A stretch of 64,000 nt of DNA, from NCBI GenBank assembly GCA_902362925.1, contig CABIYL010000007.1; one strand, 5' to 3'. Below are positions 55,821-63,070 of this stretch, one piece after another. Made by a program: the position numbers and the translations under genes. Position 1 is the stretch's first letter. Every line of letters starts with the position of its first letter. A model generated the notes under the pieces. It saw nothing but the letters and a program-made list of their open reading frames with translations. It ran no database searches and was not told where the DNA came from. The DNA is from Pseudoflavonifractor sp902362925. GTDB lineage: Bacteria > Bacillota > Clostridia > Oscillospirales > Oscillospiraceae.

Positions 55821-56154
55821 GGTCTTCCCTCCCAGTGTTATGCCCTCATTATGCCATAATCCGCGTGAAATTGGAAGTCAAATTTGCGCGAATCGCACAA
55901 AGCGCACCATAATACCAGTCATATTTGATAGTTTGCTTTCCTTTTTTTGCTATATTTTTTAATGTAATTTTAAATATTAGATTATATAGTTTTTCTATTG
56001 ATATCACAGAATGACCGTGTTATACTATACCAAAGCAAGGCAGTACACAGCCGGTCCGCTCTTCCTTTTTACCGTACAATCGTTTCCCTGTCCGTATCAT
56101 ACGGCGGAGAATACCTCGCTTTTTGGAACGCGCAGCAGCGCATGGAGGTTTCTT
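55821..56154. promoter_or_regulatory. 334-bp divergent intergenic region with the hemolysin III promoter
   Basis: The region is AT-rich (55920-56000) and holds no gene. On the plus strand TTGATA (55998-56003) and TATACT (56021-56026), 17 bases apart, form a good promoter for the hemolysin III gene. On the minus strand TTCCAA/CATAAT (55848-55876) may serve the nucleotidase. The rest shows no repeat or RNA signal I can recognise. Confidence 0.55.
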
Positions 56155-56901
56155 ATGGATGAATTAATGATGTATCCCGAATTTTCTGTCCCCCGCTTCT
56201 CCCCCACCAAAACCAGCCGCCGTCCTCAGGAAAAGGGCCGCAACCCCTATGACGGCCTGCGTCCCTGGTCCGCCATCACCCACGGCATCGGCGCTGTGCT
56301 GGCGGTACTGGGAACCGTACTGCTCCTGATTCGCTCCGTCACCCTGGGACTGGACGCCTGGCACATCGTCTCCTTTGCCATCTACGGCGCGTCCATGATT
56401 GGACTCTACACCGCCAGCACCCTGTATCACTGCCTTCACACCGGCGTCCGCGGACGTATCGCCCTGCGCAAGTTCGACCACGCTTCCATCTATCTTCTGA
56501 TTGCCGGCAGCTACACGCCCATCTGTCTCGGCGTGCTCCGCACCGTGGGTGCCTGGGGCTGGGCCCTGTTCTCCATCATCTGGGTCCTGGCTCTGGCCGG
56601 TATCATCCTCACCATGGGCTGGATCAACATGCCCCGCCAGCTCACCGCCGCCATCTATATCTCCATGGGCTGGATGGCCGTGGTGGCAGTCTATCCCCTC
56701 TACCAGACTGTGGGCTGGGCAGGGCTGTCCTGGCTGCTGGCCGGCGGTGTACTCTATACCATCGGCGGCGTGTCCTACGCGCTGAAGTGGCCCGGCCGTG
56801 ACAATCCCCGTTTCGGCTGCCATGAGATTTTCCATGTGTTTATTGTTCTGGGCAGCGTCTGCCACTTCCTGCTGATGTACCGGGTGGTCTGCCTCCTCTA
56901 A
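56155..56901 (+). CDS. Hemolysin III family (PAQR) membrane protein
   Basis: The 248-residue, seven-helix protein belongs to the hemolysin III / adiponectin-receptor-like family. Visible conserved residues include SMIGLYTASTLYHCL, KFDHASIYLLIAGSYTP and, at the end, CHEIFHVFIVLGSVCHF. These supply the His/Asp metal-site pattern. These proteins are intramembrane hydrolases of uncertain substrate; cytolytic activity should not be assumed. The ATG at 56155 follows GGAGGTT. A 48-codon upstream extension is not supported. Confidence 0.9.
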   Translation: MDELMMYPEFSVPRFSPTKTSRRPQEKGRNPYDGLRPWSAITHGIGAVLAVLGTVLLLIRSVTLGLDAWHIVSFAIYGASMIGLYTASTLYHCLHTGVRGRIALRKFDHASIYLLIAGSYTPICLGVLRTVGAWGWALFSIIWVLALAGIILTMGWINMPRQLTAAIYISMGWMAVVAVYPLYQTVGWAGLSWLLAGGVLYTIGGVSYALKWPGRDNPRFGCHEIFHVFIVLGSVCHFLLMYRVVCLL

Positions 56902-56916
56902 TCGCTGCTTGCACAC

Positions 56917-56956
56917 AAAAGCGCCTGTGTGGCTTTCAGGCCACACAGGCGCTTTT
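56917..56956. terminator. Bidirectional terminator between the hemolysin III gene and trmB
   Basis: A 17-bp stem (AAAAGCGCCTGTGTGGC with its complement) around TTTCAG with T-runs both ways, between converging genes. Confidence 0.92.
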
Positions 56957-56973
56957 TCTCTTTCCGGTATGTT

Positions 56974-57675
56974 TTATTCTCCGGCCTCTTCTTCTGCTTT
57001 TTCTGCCTCGGGCTCTTCCTTGGGAGGCTCAGTCGGAAGCTCCCCCATGGTACCCACGCAGCGGTTGATGGGGGTGCCCAGGTTGTGGAACTTCTCCTCA
57101 TAGTCGGTCATCACACCGCAGATGCCGTTTGCGTGCAGATCCCGGGTCACCTCGGAGAGTTCAAACCCAGCCTGGGGGAACTGGGTGAGGGACCACTCGA
57201 ACAAATCCCGATTGTCCGTCTTGAAGTGGATCTGCCCCTTCTCCTTCAGGACCTCGCGATACTTTTTCAGGAAGGCTACAAAGGTCAGCCGCCGCTTGGC
57301 ATGCCGCTTGGTGGGCCAGGGATCGCAGAAGTTGATGTAGATGAGGTCCACCTCACCGGGGGCGAAGTATTCAGGCAGCTTGGCCGCGTCTCCGTCCACA
57401 AAAAATACATTGTGAAGCTCCATGGCCGTCACACGCTCCATGGCAATCACCATGGCGTCCGGCACACGCTCCACAGCGATGAAAAGAATGTCCGGGTTCT
57501 GCGCCGCCGTCTCAGCAGTAAAACGGCCCTTGCCGCAGCCCAGTTCCAGCCGCAGCTCCTTGGCTTCAGGCATCAGGTCACGCCAGTGTCCGCGTCTGGC
57601 CTCGGGGTCTCTGACTTGACACGCCGCGCAGCGCTCCATTCTCGGAATCAGATTTGGCTTTTTCCGCATTCTCAT
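56974..57675 (-). CDS. trmB: tRNA (guanine-N7-)-methyltransferase
   Basis: TrmB makes m7G46 in tRNA. The 233-residue protein has the AdoMet loop LRLELGCGKGRFTAETA, the catalytic Asp in NFCDPWPTKRHAKRRLT and the C-terminal TDYEEKF. A 25-residue acidic tail (ELPTEPPKEEPEAEKAEEEA) extends beyond the usual end. The ATG at 57675 follows GCGAGGTGCAG. Confidence 0.95.
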   Translation of the reverse strand: MRMRKKPNLIPRMERCAACQVRDPEARRGHWRDLMPEAKELRLELGCGKGRFTAETAAQNPDILFIAVERVPDAMVIAMERVTAMELHNVFFVDGDAAKLPEYFAPGEVDLIYINFCDPWPTKRHAKRRLTFVAFLKKYREVLKEKGQIHFKTDNRDLFEWSLTQFPQAGFELSEVTRDLHANGICGVMTDYEEKFHNLGTPINRCVGTMGELPTEPPKEEPEAEKAEEEAGE

Positions 57676-57706
57676 ACTGTCTGCACCTCGCTTAAAAATC
57701 TTTAGT

Positions 57707-57736
57707 ATCATATCATATTATACGCTTTTCTGTAAA
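57707..57736 (-). promoter_or_regulatory. Promoter of trmB
   Basis: TTTACA (57731-57736) and TATGAT (57707-57712) are 18 bases apart on the minus strand, with AT-rich surroundings. Confidence 0.45.
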
Positions 57737-57852
57737 GGTACTCTTGCAATATCAATTCTTTTATCGTATACTATTAACGCTCTTTGCCGGTTCGTCTTCC
57801 CTTTGAGGTCAATCTTGGGCGAATAGGCTTAGACCGCTCTACAATTTCATAA

Positions 57853-58033
57853 CCGGGTGTAGCGCAGTTGGTAGCGCGCTTGCTTTGGGAGCATATCCCG
57901 CCCATCCATGAGGGAAAAAGCCTAAGCCCACAACCCGCTGGGACACTACCAGAAGCGGGAACCAGTTCCGCAAAGCCGTTGGTCAAAAATCGGCGTTGAC
58001 CACATGTTTGACCACAATTGGAAAATTTCATAT
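57853..58033 (+). repeat. tRNA-Pro-derived tandem unit A (181 bp)
   Basis: The unit begins with the first 40 bases of a tRNA-Pro(TGG) gene: acceptor strand CCGGGTG, D-arm GCGC/GCGC, and the anticodon arm start CTTGC with loop TTTGGGA. The tRNA then breaks off; no 3' half of the anticodon arm, T-arm or acceptor strand follows. About 85 bases of other sequence follow, then a block shared by all units: GGTCAA (57981-57986), TTGACC (57996-58001) and a second TTGACC nine bases further. Open frames across these units are artefacts of the tRNA sequence. Confidence 0.8.
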
Positions 58034-58216
58034 CCGGGTGTAGCGCAGTTGGTAGCGCGCTTGCTTTGGGAGCGTGAGGCTCGGGTTCGAGCCGAAGACC
58101 TCGGAAAACCTGGAAAGCCTTGGGACACTTGGGCTGACAGCACTTTCCCACTCGCCGGTAACTGGTCAAAAATCGGCGTTGACCACATGTTTGACCACAA
58201 TTAGAAAATTTCATAT
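58034..58216 (+). repeat. tRNA-Pro-derived tandem unit B (183 bp)
   Basis: Same 40-base tRNA-Pro 5' half as unit A. The middle differs: a GGCTCG/CGAGCC hairpin (around GGTT) stands where a T-arm would be and a CCTCGG follows that could pair only partly with the acceptor strand. This unit is the most tRNA-like of the three, but with a mismatched anticodon stem and one base too few. It ends with the shared GGTCAA/TTGACC block. The -10 position that is TATAAT before the intact tRNA reads TGGAAA before this unit. Confidence 0.8.
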
Positions 58217-58398
58217 CCGGGTGTAGCGCAGCTGGTAGCGCGCTTGCTTTGGGAGCGCGCGGGGGCCATCCATGAGGACAAAACCGCAACCCCGCAACCC
58301 GCTGGGACACTACCAGAAGCGGGAACCATTTCGGCAAAGTCGTTGGTCAAAAAACGGCCTTGACCACATGTTTGACCACAGTTATAATCATTTTATAT
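58217..58398 (+). repeat. tRNA-Pro-derived tandem unit C (182 bp)
   Basis: The 40-base 5' half differs from A and B at one base (AGCTGG for AGTTGG). The middle is clearly related to that of unit A (both hold CCATCCATGAGG and TGGGACACTACCAGAAGCGG). The unit ends with the shared block, whose TTGACC here (58360-58365) is the -35 element of the intact tRNA-Pro promoter. The -10 position before this unit reads TAGAAA. Confidence 0.8.
58360..58388 (+). promoter_or_regulatory. Promoter of tRNA-Pro
   Basis: TTGACC (58360-58365) and a perfect TATAAT (58383-58388) are 17 bases apart, ending 10 bases before the first tRNA base. The units upstream keep the -35 but have lost the -10. Confidence 0.8.
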
Positions 58399-58474
58399 CC
58401 GGGTGTAGCGCAGTTGGTAGCGCACGTGATTTGGGTTCACGGGGCCGGGCGTTCGAATCGCCCCACTCGGACCA
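58399..58474 (+). tRNA. tRNA-Pro (anticodon TGG)
   Basis: A complete 76-base tRNA with encoded CCA. The acceptor stem is CCGGGTG/CACTCGG (one G-T pair) and the D-stem is GCGC/GCGC. The anticodon arm is CGTGA-TTTGGGT-TCACG with anticodon TGG. The T-arm is GGGCG-TTCGAAT-CGCCC. The discriminator base is A. All stems close properly. Its anticodon stem differs from the CTTGC stem of the three partial copies upstream, so they derive from a different tRNA-Pro allele. Confidence 0.95.
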
Positions 58475-58511
58475 AAAATCCGTCAAAATCTTGTGATTTT
58501 GACGGATTTTT
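58475..58511 (+). terminator. Terminator of tRNA-Pro
   Basis: A perfect 17-bp, A/T-ended stem (AAAAATCCGTCAAAATC with its complement) around TTGT, beginning at the CCA end and followed by T-rich sequence. Confidence 0.9.
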
Positions 58512-58582
58512 CTTAACTTTTACAACAAAACTATTTGATAAAATTCCACTATCCATCTTTACTTTTCTTGAGGTGCCGAAAT

Positions 58583-59155
58583 ATGGTGATCGAGACAAAA
58601 CGGCTGATCCTGCGCCCCTTTTTAGAGGATGACGCGGCGGATGTCTACGAATATCTGAAAGAACCCGCGGTCAACTGCTTTGCCTGCATGAAGCTGCATT
58701 CCCTGGACGAGGCTAAAGAGGAGATGAAAAAGCGGCTCGGTGAGACGGAGTACTATTTCGCCATCACCCTGAAGGAGGGCGGCAAGGTGATCGGAGAGAT
58801 CGACGCCTATCTGGAGGCGGGCGAGCCCCACGCAGGCGAGGACACCCCACGGGATACTTTCAGCCCCTGCTGGATGCTCAACGAGGCCTACCATGGCAAA
58901 GGGTACGCCTTCGAGGCGGCCCAGGCCTTCTTCGACTATCTCTTCTCCCAAAAGGGCGCGCGGCGCATCTACGCCTACACCGAGGACTACAACCTCTCCA
59001 GCCAGCACCTGTGCGAAAAGCTGGGCATGCGCCGGGAGGGCCTGTTCCTGGAATTCATCTCCTTCGTGAACAATCCCGACGGCTCGCCCCAGTATGAAAA
59101 CACCATGCAGTATGCCATTTTGAAAAAAGAGTGGGACCGGCAGCAGTCCCAATAG
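58583..59155 (+). CDS. GNAT family N-acetyltransferase (RimJ/RimL-like)
   Basis: The 190-residue protein opens ETKRLILRPFLEDDAADVYE, as in the RimJ/RimL branch of GNAT enzymes. The acetyl-CoA region has WMLNEAYHGKGYAFEAAQAF. The C-terminal SQHLCEKLGMRREG is typical. The substrate could be a protein N-terminus or a small amine. The ATG at 58583 follows GAGGTG. First gene after the tRNA, in the accessory region. Confidence 0.9.
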   Translation: MVIETKRLILRPFLEDDAADVYEYLKEPAVNCFACMKLHSLDEAKEEMKKRLGETEYYFAITLKEGGKVIGEIDAYLEAGEPHAGEDTPRDTFSPCWMLNEAYHGKGYAFEAAQAFFDYLFSQKGARRIYAYTEDYNLSSQHLCEKLGMRREGLFLEFISFVNNPDGSPQYENTMQYAILKKEWDRQQSQ

Positions 59156-59172
59156 GCAGTTGGAGGTATGAT

Positions 59173-59549
59173 ATGGGCGCAGCTTCTGTTTCGGAGTATG
59201 TGGCATCGCTGAACGAAGAGCAGCGGCAGCATGTCAGCGCATTCATTGACTTTATGAGTGCAGAATATCCGCAGTTGACTCCTAAAATCTCCTTTTCCAT
59301 GCCCATGTGGCTGCTGGTGAAAAGATGTACGAGGGATATGTGGCAGTTTTCGCCGCGAAAAGCCACTTCTCCATTCATTTTTCCGACGAAGAGTTTCTGA
59401 ACCGCTTGTCTGAGAGTTTGCCCGCCTGCAAAAAGGGCAAGCGGTGCATCAACATCCCATACGGCGATGAAGAGTTCCTTCGTGCGGTCGAGGAACGCAT
59501 CAGCAATTTTCTAAAAATCTATCACTTTGAAGGGAGTTCCTCCCTATGA
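59173..59549 (+). pseudogene. Frameshifted DUF1801-like (iron-chaperone-type) gene
   Basis: The first frame starts at the ATG at 59173 behind GGAGG and reads well to FSMPMW near 59308. The frame is then lost. Continuity resumes in another frame with AGEKMYEGYVAVFAAKSHFS and NRLSESLPACKKGKRCINIP. The join occurs at TGGCTGCTGGTGAAAAG; removing two bases (CT) restores one frame of about 125 residues. The intact product would be a small DUF1801-type protein. The stop (59547-59549) overlaps the start of the next gene as ATGA. Confidence 0.8.
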
Positions 59550-59899
59550 ATTGTACAGAGGAAATCGGCTGCTGTGGTGCCTACTGCGGGACCTGCCGTG
59601 AATTTGAGAAGACCTGCAAGGGCTGCAAGCCGGGCTATCTGGATGGATCCCGTGATCTGAACCGGGCCAGATGCAAAATGAAGAAGTGCTGCCTGACTAA
59701 AGGTCACATCACCTGCGCAGATTGCGAGGAATATGAACACTGCGAGACCGTCCAGGCCTTTCTCAACCATTCAGTCTACAAATACTCCAAATACAAGCAG
59801 GCACTGGAGTTCATCCGCGCCCACGGCTACTCTGCCTTTCTGAAAGCGGCGGAACACTGGACAGGCGCCTACGGCAGGTACCCGAAATCAGATTTCTGA
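59546..59899 (+). CDS. DUF3795 domain protein
   Basis: This 117-residue protein has many cysteines in the DUF3795 pattern: CCGAYCGTCREFEKTCKGCK near the start, then CKMKKCC and CADCEEYEHC. It may bind a metal or Fe-S cluster; the function is unknown. The start overlaps the DUF1801-like pseudogene stop, so loss of that frame does not by itself block its translation. Followed by a terminator. Confidence 0.88.
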   Translation: MNCTEEIGCCGAYCGTCREFEKTCKGCKPGYLDGSRDLNRARCKMKKCCLTKGHITCADCEEYEHCETVQAFLNHSVYKYSKYKQALEFIRAHGYSAFLKAAEHWTGAYGRYPKSDF

Positions 59900-59907
59900 A
59901 AGAGATG

Positions 59908-59953
59908 ATACCGCCCGCTGAAATCCGTGGATGTTCAGCGGGCGGTATTCTTT
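59908..59953 (+). terminator. Terminator after the DUF3795 gene
   Basis: A 15-bp stem (ATACCGCCCGCTGAA with its complement) with an 11-base loop is followed by TCTTTG. Confidence 0.85.
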
Positions 59954-60073
59954 GTATATAGCTTGTTAAATACTGATACGCCTAATGCGAGAGCAAAGCA
60001 GAATTGGGGCAACAGCCAGTTGCTTTGCTTTTTGCTCCCGCTGTGGTACAATCCGGGCAAGGTGGTGATCAAC

Positions 60074-60523
60074 ATGGATACCAAAGAAATCCTTCTGGAA
60101 CTGCGCACCAAGCGGGGACTCTCCCAGGAGCAGCTGGCGGAACAAGTGCATGTGACCCGGCAGGCGGTTTCCCGCTGGGAGACCGGCGAAACGGTGCCCA
60201 ACACAGAAACCTTGAAGCTGCTCTCCAGGCTGTTTGATGTCTCCATCAACACCCTGCTTGGTTCGCCCCGGCAGCTGATCTGCCAGTGCTGCGGCATGCC
60301 CCTGGAGGACGCCAATATCAGCCGGGAGCCGGACGGCACCTTCAACGAGGAGTACTGCAAGTGGTGTTATGCCGACGGGAAATTCGTCTACACAAGCCTT
60401 GAGGAACTGCTGAACTTTCTGGAACGTCATATGTCCAATGAAGCCTGGCCCCCGGAGCAGGTCAGGGCCTACTTTGCAGCTCAGCTGCCAAAACTGAACC
60501 ACTGGAAACAGCCCGAGACATGA
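60074..60523 (+). CDS. XRE family regulator with C-terminal zinc-ribbon domain
   Basis: The 149-residue protein has an N-terminal helix-turn-helix (residues 8-62, LRTKRGLSQEQLAEQVHVTR, then QAVSRWETGETVPNTETL). The C-terminal domain carries CQCCGMPL (about 75-82) and CKWCYADG (about 98-105), as in zinc-ribbon proteins of this group. It probably regulates nearby accessory genes. The ATG at 60074 follows AAGGTGGTG. A longer upstream extension overlaps the terminator and is rejected. Confidence 0.9.
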   Translation: MDTKEILLELRTKRGLSQEQLAEQVHVTRQAVSRWETGETVPNTETLKLLSRLFDVSINTLLGSPRQLICQCCGMPLEDANISREPDGTFNEEYCKWCYADGKFVYTSLEELLNFLERHMSNEAWPPEQVRAYFAAQLPKLNHWKQPET

Positions 60524-60567
60524 ATACATCCCTCTGAAATCTGCGGTTTCAGAGGGATGTATTTTTT
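60524..60567 (+). terminator. Terminator of the XRE gene
   Basis: A 16-bp stem (ATACATCCCTCTGAAA with its complement) around TCTGCGG is followed by TTTTT. It also faces the end of the Vat-type gene. Confidence 0.9.
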
Positions 60568-60606
60568 GCTCTGTGTCATTTAAGCCCGAACTTCAAACAA
60601 AACAGG

Positions 60607-61230
60607 TCATCTGATTTGATCCAGCTGTCCAGATTGTATTGCGTCCAGATTGGCCTGGATCCGTTTCTCCGGCCAGTCCCACCACCGCAGTTCCAGCAGC
60701 GCGGCGATGGTGTCCTCGGAAAACCGCTTTCGGATCGGCTTTGCCGGAACGCCGCCCACAATGGTATAGGGCGGGACATTCTTCGTTACGACGGCCCGGG
60801 TGCCGATGATGGCTCCGTCACCAACCGTCACCCCCGCCAGGATGACTGCCTCGTAGCCGATCCACACATCATTTCCGATGACAATGTCACCCTTGTTGTC
60901 CCAGGCGTTGGCCACCTGACTCCGATCCAGTCCCCACTCCTCGAAGAAGATGGGAAAGGGATAGGTGGAGAGGGATTGCAGGCTGTGGTTGGCGCTGTTG
61001 AAGAGGAACTTTGCGCCGCAGGCGATGGAGCAGAACTTGCCGATCACCAGCCGGTCATGGTTGACAGGATAGTGATACAGCACATTGTTCTTTTCAAAGT
61101 CAATGGGGTCATTGACAAAGTCGTTATACATGGTGTAGTCCCCCACAAGGATGCTGGGATCTGTCACGACTTGGTTGAGATAGACAGTCTGCGTATCTCC
61201 TGTCCGGGGATAGATATTGGATGGATTCAT
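60607..61230 (-). CDS. Vat-type xenobiotic O-acetyltransferase (CatB/XAT family)
   Basis: The 207-residue left-handed beta-helix enzyme resembles streptogramin A (Vat) acetyltransferases. Features: VGDYTMYNDFVNDPIDFEKN at the substrate side, the catalytic His in FNSANHSLQSLSTYPFPIF and hexapeptide repeats (VIGNDVWIGYEAVILAGVTV). The end is GGVPAKPIRKRFSEDTI. It uses acetyl-CoA; the acceptor drug is inferred, not shown. It starts 16 bases after the MATE stop with GAGGAGG, hence one operon. Behind a long attenuator leader. Confidence 0.88.
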   Translation of the reverse strand: MNPSNIYPRTGDTQTVYLNQVVTDPSILVGDYTMYNDFVNDPIDFEKNNVLYHYPVNHDRLVIGKFCSIACGAKFLFNSANHSLQSLSTYPFPIFFEEWGLDRSQVANAWDNKGDIVIGNDVWIGYEAVILAGVTVGDGAIIGTRAVVTKNVPPYTIVGGVPAKPIRKRFSEDTIAALLELRWWDWPEKRIQANLDAIQSGQLDQIR

Positions 61231-61245
61231 ATTCTTTTCCTCCTC

Positions 61246-62622
61246 TTATTTGTTTCGGCTGACCTCTCCCAAATGCTCACGCACCAGCGTTTTTCTTTCC
61301 CAGACTCTGCTTTTGAAGTAGATGAACCCAACCAGAGCGGGCAGGATGGGCGAAAGGGCCTGGCCCAGATAGATTCCAGGAAAGCCCATGGAGAGGGGAA
61401 AGGCCAGCAGCCACCCTACTGGCAAACGAACGACCACTGCGTCCAACAGGGCATTGACCATGGCCACATGGGCCGCGCCCACGCCGATGGCAAAGGAATC
61501 CAGCGTGTACATGGCGGCATAGACCAGGCTGTTGACGCCGCAGCACAGGCGTAGATAGAGCACGCCAACCCGGATCACCTCCGGGCTGGTGCTGTCAAAC
61601 AGGCAGATGAGCGGCTCGGCCAGAAACTGGACAGTCACGACCACCGCCGCTGTGACGGCGAGGTTCAGCACCAGACCGGACCGCACCACCTGGCGGGCCC
61701 GCCGAATCTGGCCTGCTCCCATACACTGGCCCACCATGGCGGTGATGGCCTGCCCGATGGCCCAGCAGTGCATCCCCGCAAAGGTGTTGATCTTCAGTCC
61801 CACGCCGGAGGCGGCGGCCACTGCGGTGCCAAAGGGATTGAGCATCCCCGTCACCAGCAGATAGGCCGTGTTCACTACCACCATCTGGGTGGCAGTGGGA
61901 AGGCCTACCTTCAAGATGGCCAGCAGGATTTCCCGGCGAAACTCGATTTTTTTGAAGGAAAAGCTCAGCTGGTGCCGTTTCAGATATGCCAGCGAGCCCA
62001 CAAAGGAAACGCCTTGGGCTGCGATTGTGGCCCAGGCCGCACCGGCGGTGCCCATGGAACACGGCCCTACCAGCAGTACATCCAGCAAGACGTTGAGAAT
62101 CGTGGCGGCACCTACGAAAAAGAGCGGCGTTTTAGAATCGCCCAGGCCCTTCAGAATGGAGCAGACTGTATTGTAGCCAAAGACGAATACAGTCCCCCAG
62201 CAGATGATCTCCATATAGCCGCAGGCATCCGGATAGGCCTCCGCCGGTACATCCAGCATCCGGAACAGAGGCTCATAGACAGCAAGACCGAGCATGGTAA
62301 CTACAACGGAGGCCGCCAATGACAGGAGAAACAGCATTCCGATGGTGTCATGCTGTCCCTTTTGGTCGCCTGCCCCCTTGTACTGGGCAACCAAAACGCT
62401 CCCGCCCATGGTCAGGCCGATACAGAGAGAATTGATGATAAAGCACAGCATGGAGGCGTTACTGATAGCGGCCAGGCCGGTCTCGCCCACAATTTTCCCC
62501 ACTACCAGCATATCCACCACATTGTAGAGGGCCTGCAGCAGGTTGGCCAGAAACAGCGGAAAGGCGAACCAAATCAGTTTTTTCGGCACGCTCCCGGTCA
62601 ATAAATCTTGTTCTTGGGTCAT
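61246..62622 (-). CDS. MATE family efflux transporter (with Vat-type gene)
   Basis: The 458-residue protein has 12 helices in two halves. It opens TQEQDLLTGSVPKKLIWFAF, then PLFLANLLQALYNVVDMLVV, a pattern of the MepA/DinF-like clostridial MATE group. The ATG at 62622 was chosen because GAAAGGAAAG precedes it. A frame 34 codons longer would run through the hairpin leader. It is first in the operon with the acetyltransferase. Confidence 0.92.
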   Translation of the reverse strand: MTQEQDLLTGSVPKKLIWFAFPLFLANLLQALYNVVDMLVVGKIVGETGLAAISNASMLCFIINSLCIGLTMGGSVLVAQYKGAGDQKGQHDTIGMLFLLSLAASVVVTMLGLAVYEPLFRMLDVPAEAYPDACGYMEIICWGTVFVFGYNTVCSILKGLGDSKTPLFFVGAATILNVLLDVLLVGPCSMGTAGAAWATIAAQGVSFVGSLAYLKRHQLSFSFKKIEFRREILLAILKVGLPTATQMVVVNTAYLLVTGMLNPFGTAVAAASGVGLKINTFAGMHCWAIGQAITAMVGQCMGAGQIRRARQVVRSGLVLNLAVTAAVVVTVQFLAEPLICLFDSTSPEVIRVGVLYLRLCCGVNSLVYAAMYTLDSFAIGVGAAHVAMVNALLDAVVVRLPVGWLLAFPLSMGFPGIYLGQALSPILPALVGFIYFKSRVWERKTLVREHLGEVSRNK

Positions 62623-62647
62623 ATAATACTTTCCTTTCAAAACGTAA

Positions 62648-62735
62648 GAGGGCAGCACAATGCTGTGCGCCCTCTGTTCCATCACCCCTAAAATGGGCAT
62701 AACAAAAGGCCGCAGACAAAACATCGTCCGCGGCC
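62648..62735 (-). promoter_or_regulatory. Distal attenuator hairpins of the MATE/Vat leader
   Basis: Two stems on the minus strand. One (62708-62735, GGCCGCGGAC/GTCTGCGGCC with one G-U pair) is followed by TTTTGTT and looks like an intrinsic terminator. The other (62648-62674, GAGGGC-GCAC/GTGC-GCCCTC with one bulge) lies close to the MATE ribosome binding site. They follow the two stems listed for the leader peptide, giving four in series. Confidence 0.65.
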
Positions 62736-62787
62736 TAAAATAATCTATCTTTTCCCGTCAGTCTGCAAAAAGGGTACAAAAACCAAA

Positions 62788-62804
62788 GGCAGAGATGTTC
62801 TGCC
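62788..62804 (-). terminator. Second hairpin of the MATE/Vat leader
   Basis: The stem GGCAGA/TCTGCC is followed on the minus strand by TTTGGTTTTTG. It lies 13 bases beyond the leader-peptide stop, so it could be affected by ribosomes ending or stalled on the leader. Confidence 0.6.
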
Positions 62805-62816
62805 CTGGCCCTCCGG

Positions 62817-62909
62817 TTACAGTTTGACAATCCGAAAAGGCTCCGCACAATGTTTTGTGGTATCCATTTGTACGGAGCCGAAATCAATACAGAATTTTCC
62901 GAACAACAT
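62817..62909 (-). CDS. 30-residue leader peptide of the MATE/Vat operon
   Basis: The frame starts MLFGKFCIDFGSVQMDTTKH and ends CAEPFRIVKL. GAGGTGAG stands seven bases before the ATG (62907-62909). A 14-bp stem (62839-62879, GGCTCCG-ACAA-TG type, one mismatch and one bulge) with TTTT after it lies wholly within the coding region from codon 11. A translating ribosome would therefore melt this terminator, and a drug-stalled one would change which downstream stem forms. Size, place and architecture are those of leader peptides before ribosome-targeting resistance genes. Confidence 0.7.
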   Translation of the reverse strand: MLFGKFCIDFGSVQMDTTKHCAEPFRIVKL

Positions 62910-62936
62910 CGTGCTCACCTCGCTTTGCTATTGTAA

Positions 62937-62965
62937 ATACTATACCATGTGCCGTTGCCTGTCAA
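62937..62965 (-). promoter_or_regulatory. Promoter of the MATE/Vat operon
   Basis: Perfect TTGACA (62960-62965) and TAGTAT (62937-62942) are 17 bases apart on the minus strand; TATAGT overlaps the latter. The start near 62930 is about 20 bases before the leader ATG and about 310 bases before the MATE gene. Confidence 0.75.
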
Positions 62966-63070
62966 TATCCGTCCGACGGCCTGCCATTGATGGGGCGGAG
63001 CGCTGACATCACCGCATCCGTTATGTCAGTGACAACTGCTAAATTCGTCCGCAACGCCCACTCTCTATGT

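Noticed and set aside
58034..58110. Second functional tRNA-Pro in unit B
   Set aside because: The anticodon stem has a T-T mismatch, the T-stem does not close in register, the length is one base short, and CCA and a -10 element are missing.
57774..58337. 187-residue minus-strand frame with internal repeats
   Set aside because: It is the translation of the tRNA-Pro-derived tandem units, with the repeats caused by the 181-183 bp period; no start signal.
57853..58398. CRISPR-like array
   Set aside because: The period is about 182 bp, the conserved parts are long tRNA and promoter segments, and the middles of units A and C are homologous, so they are not spacers. No cas genes are seen.
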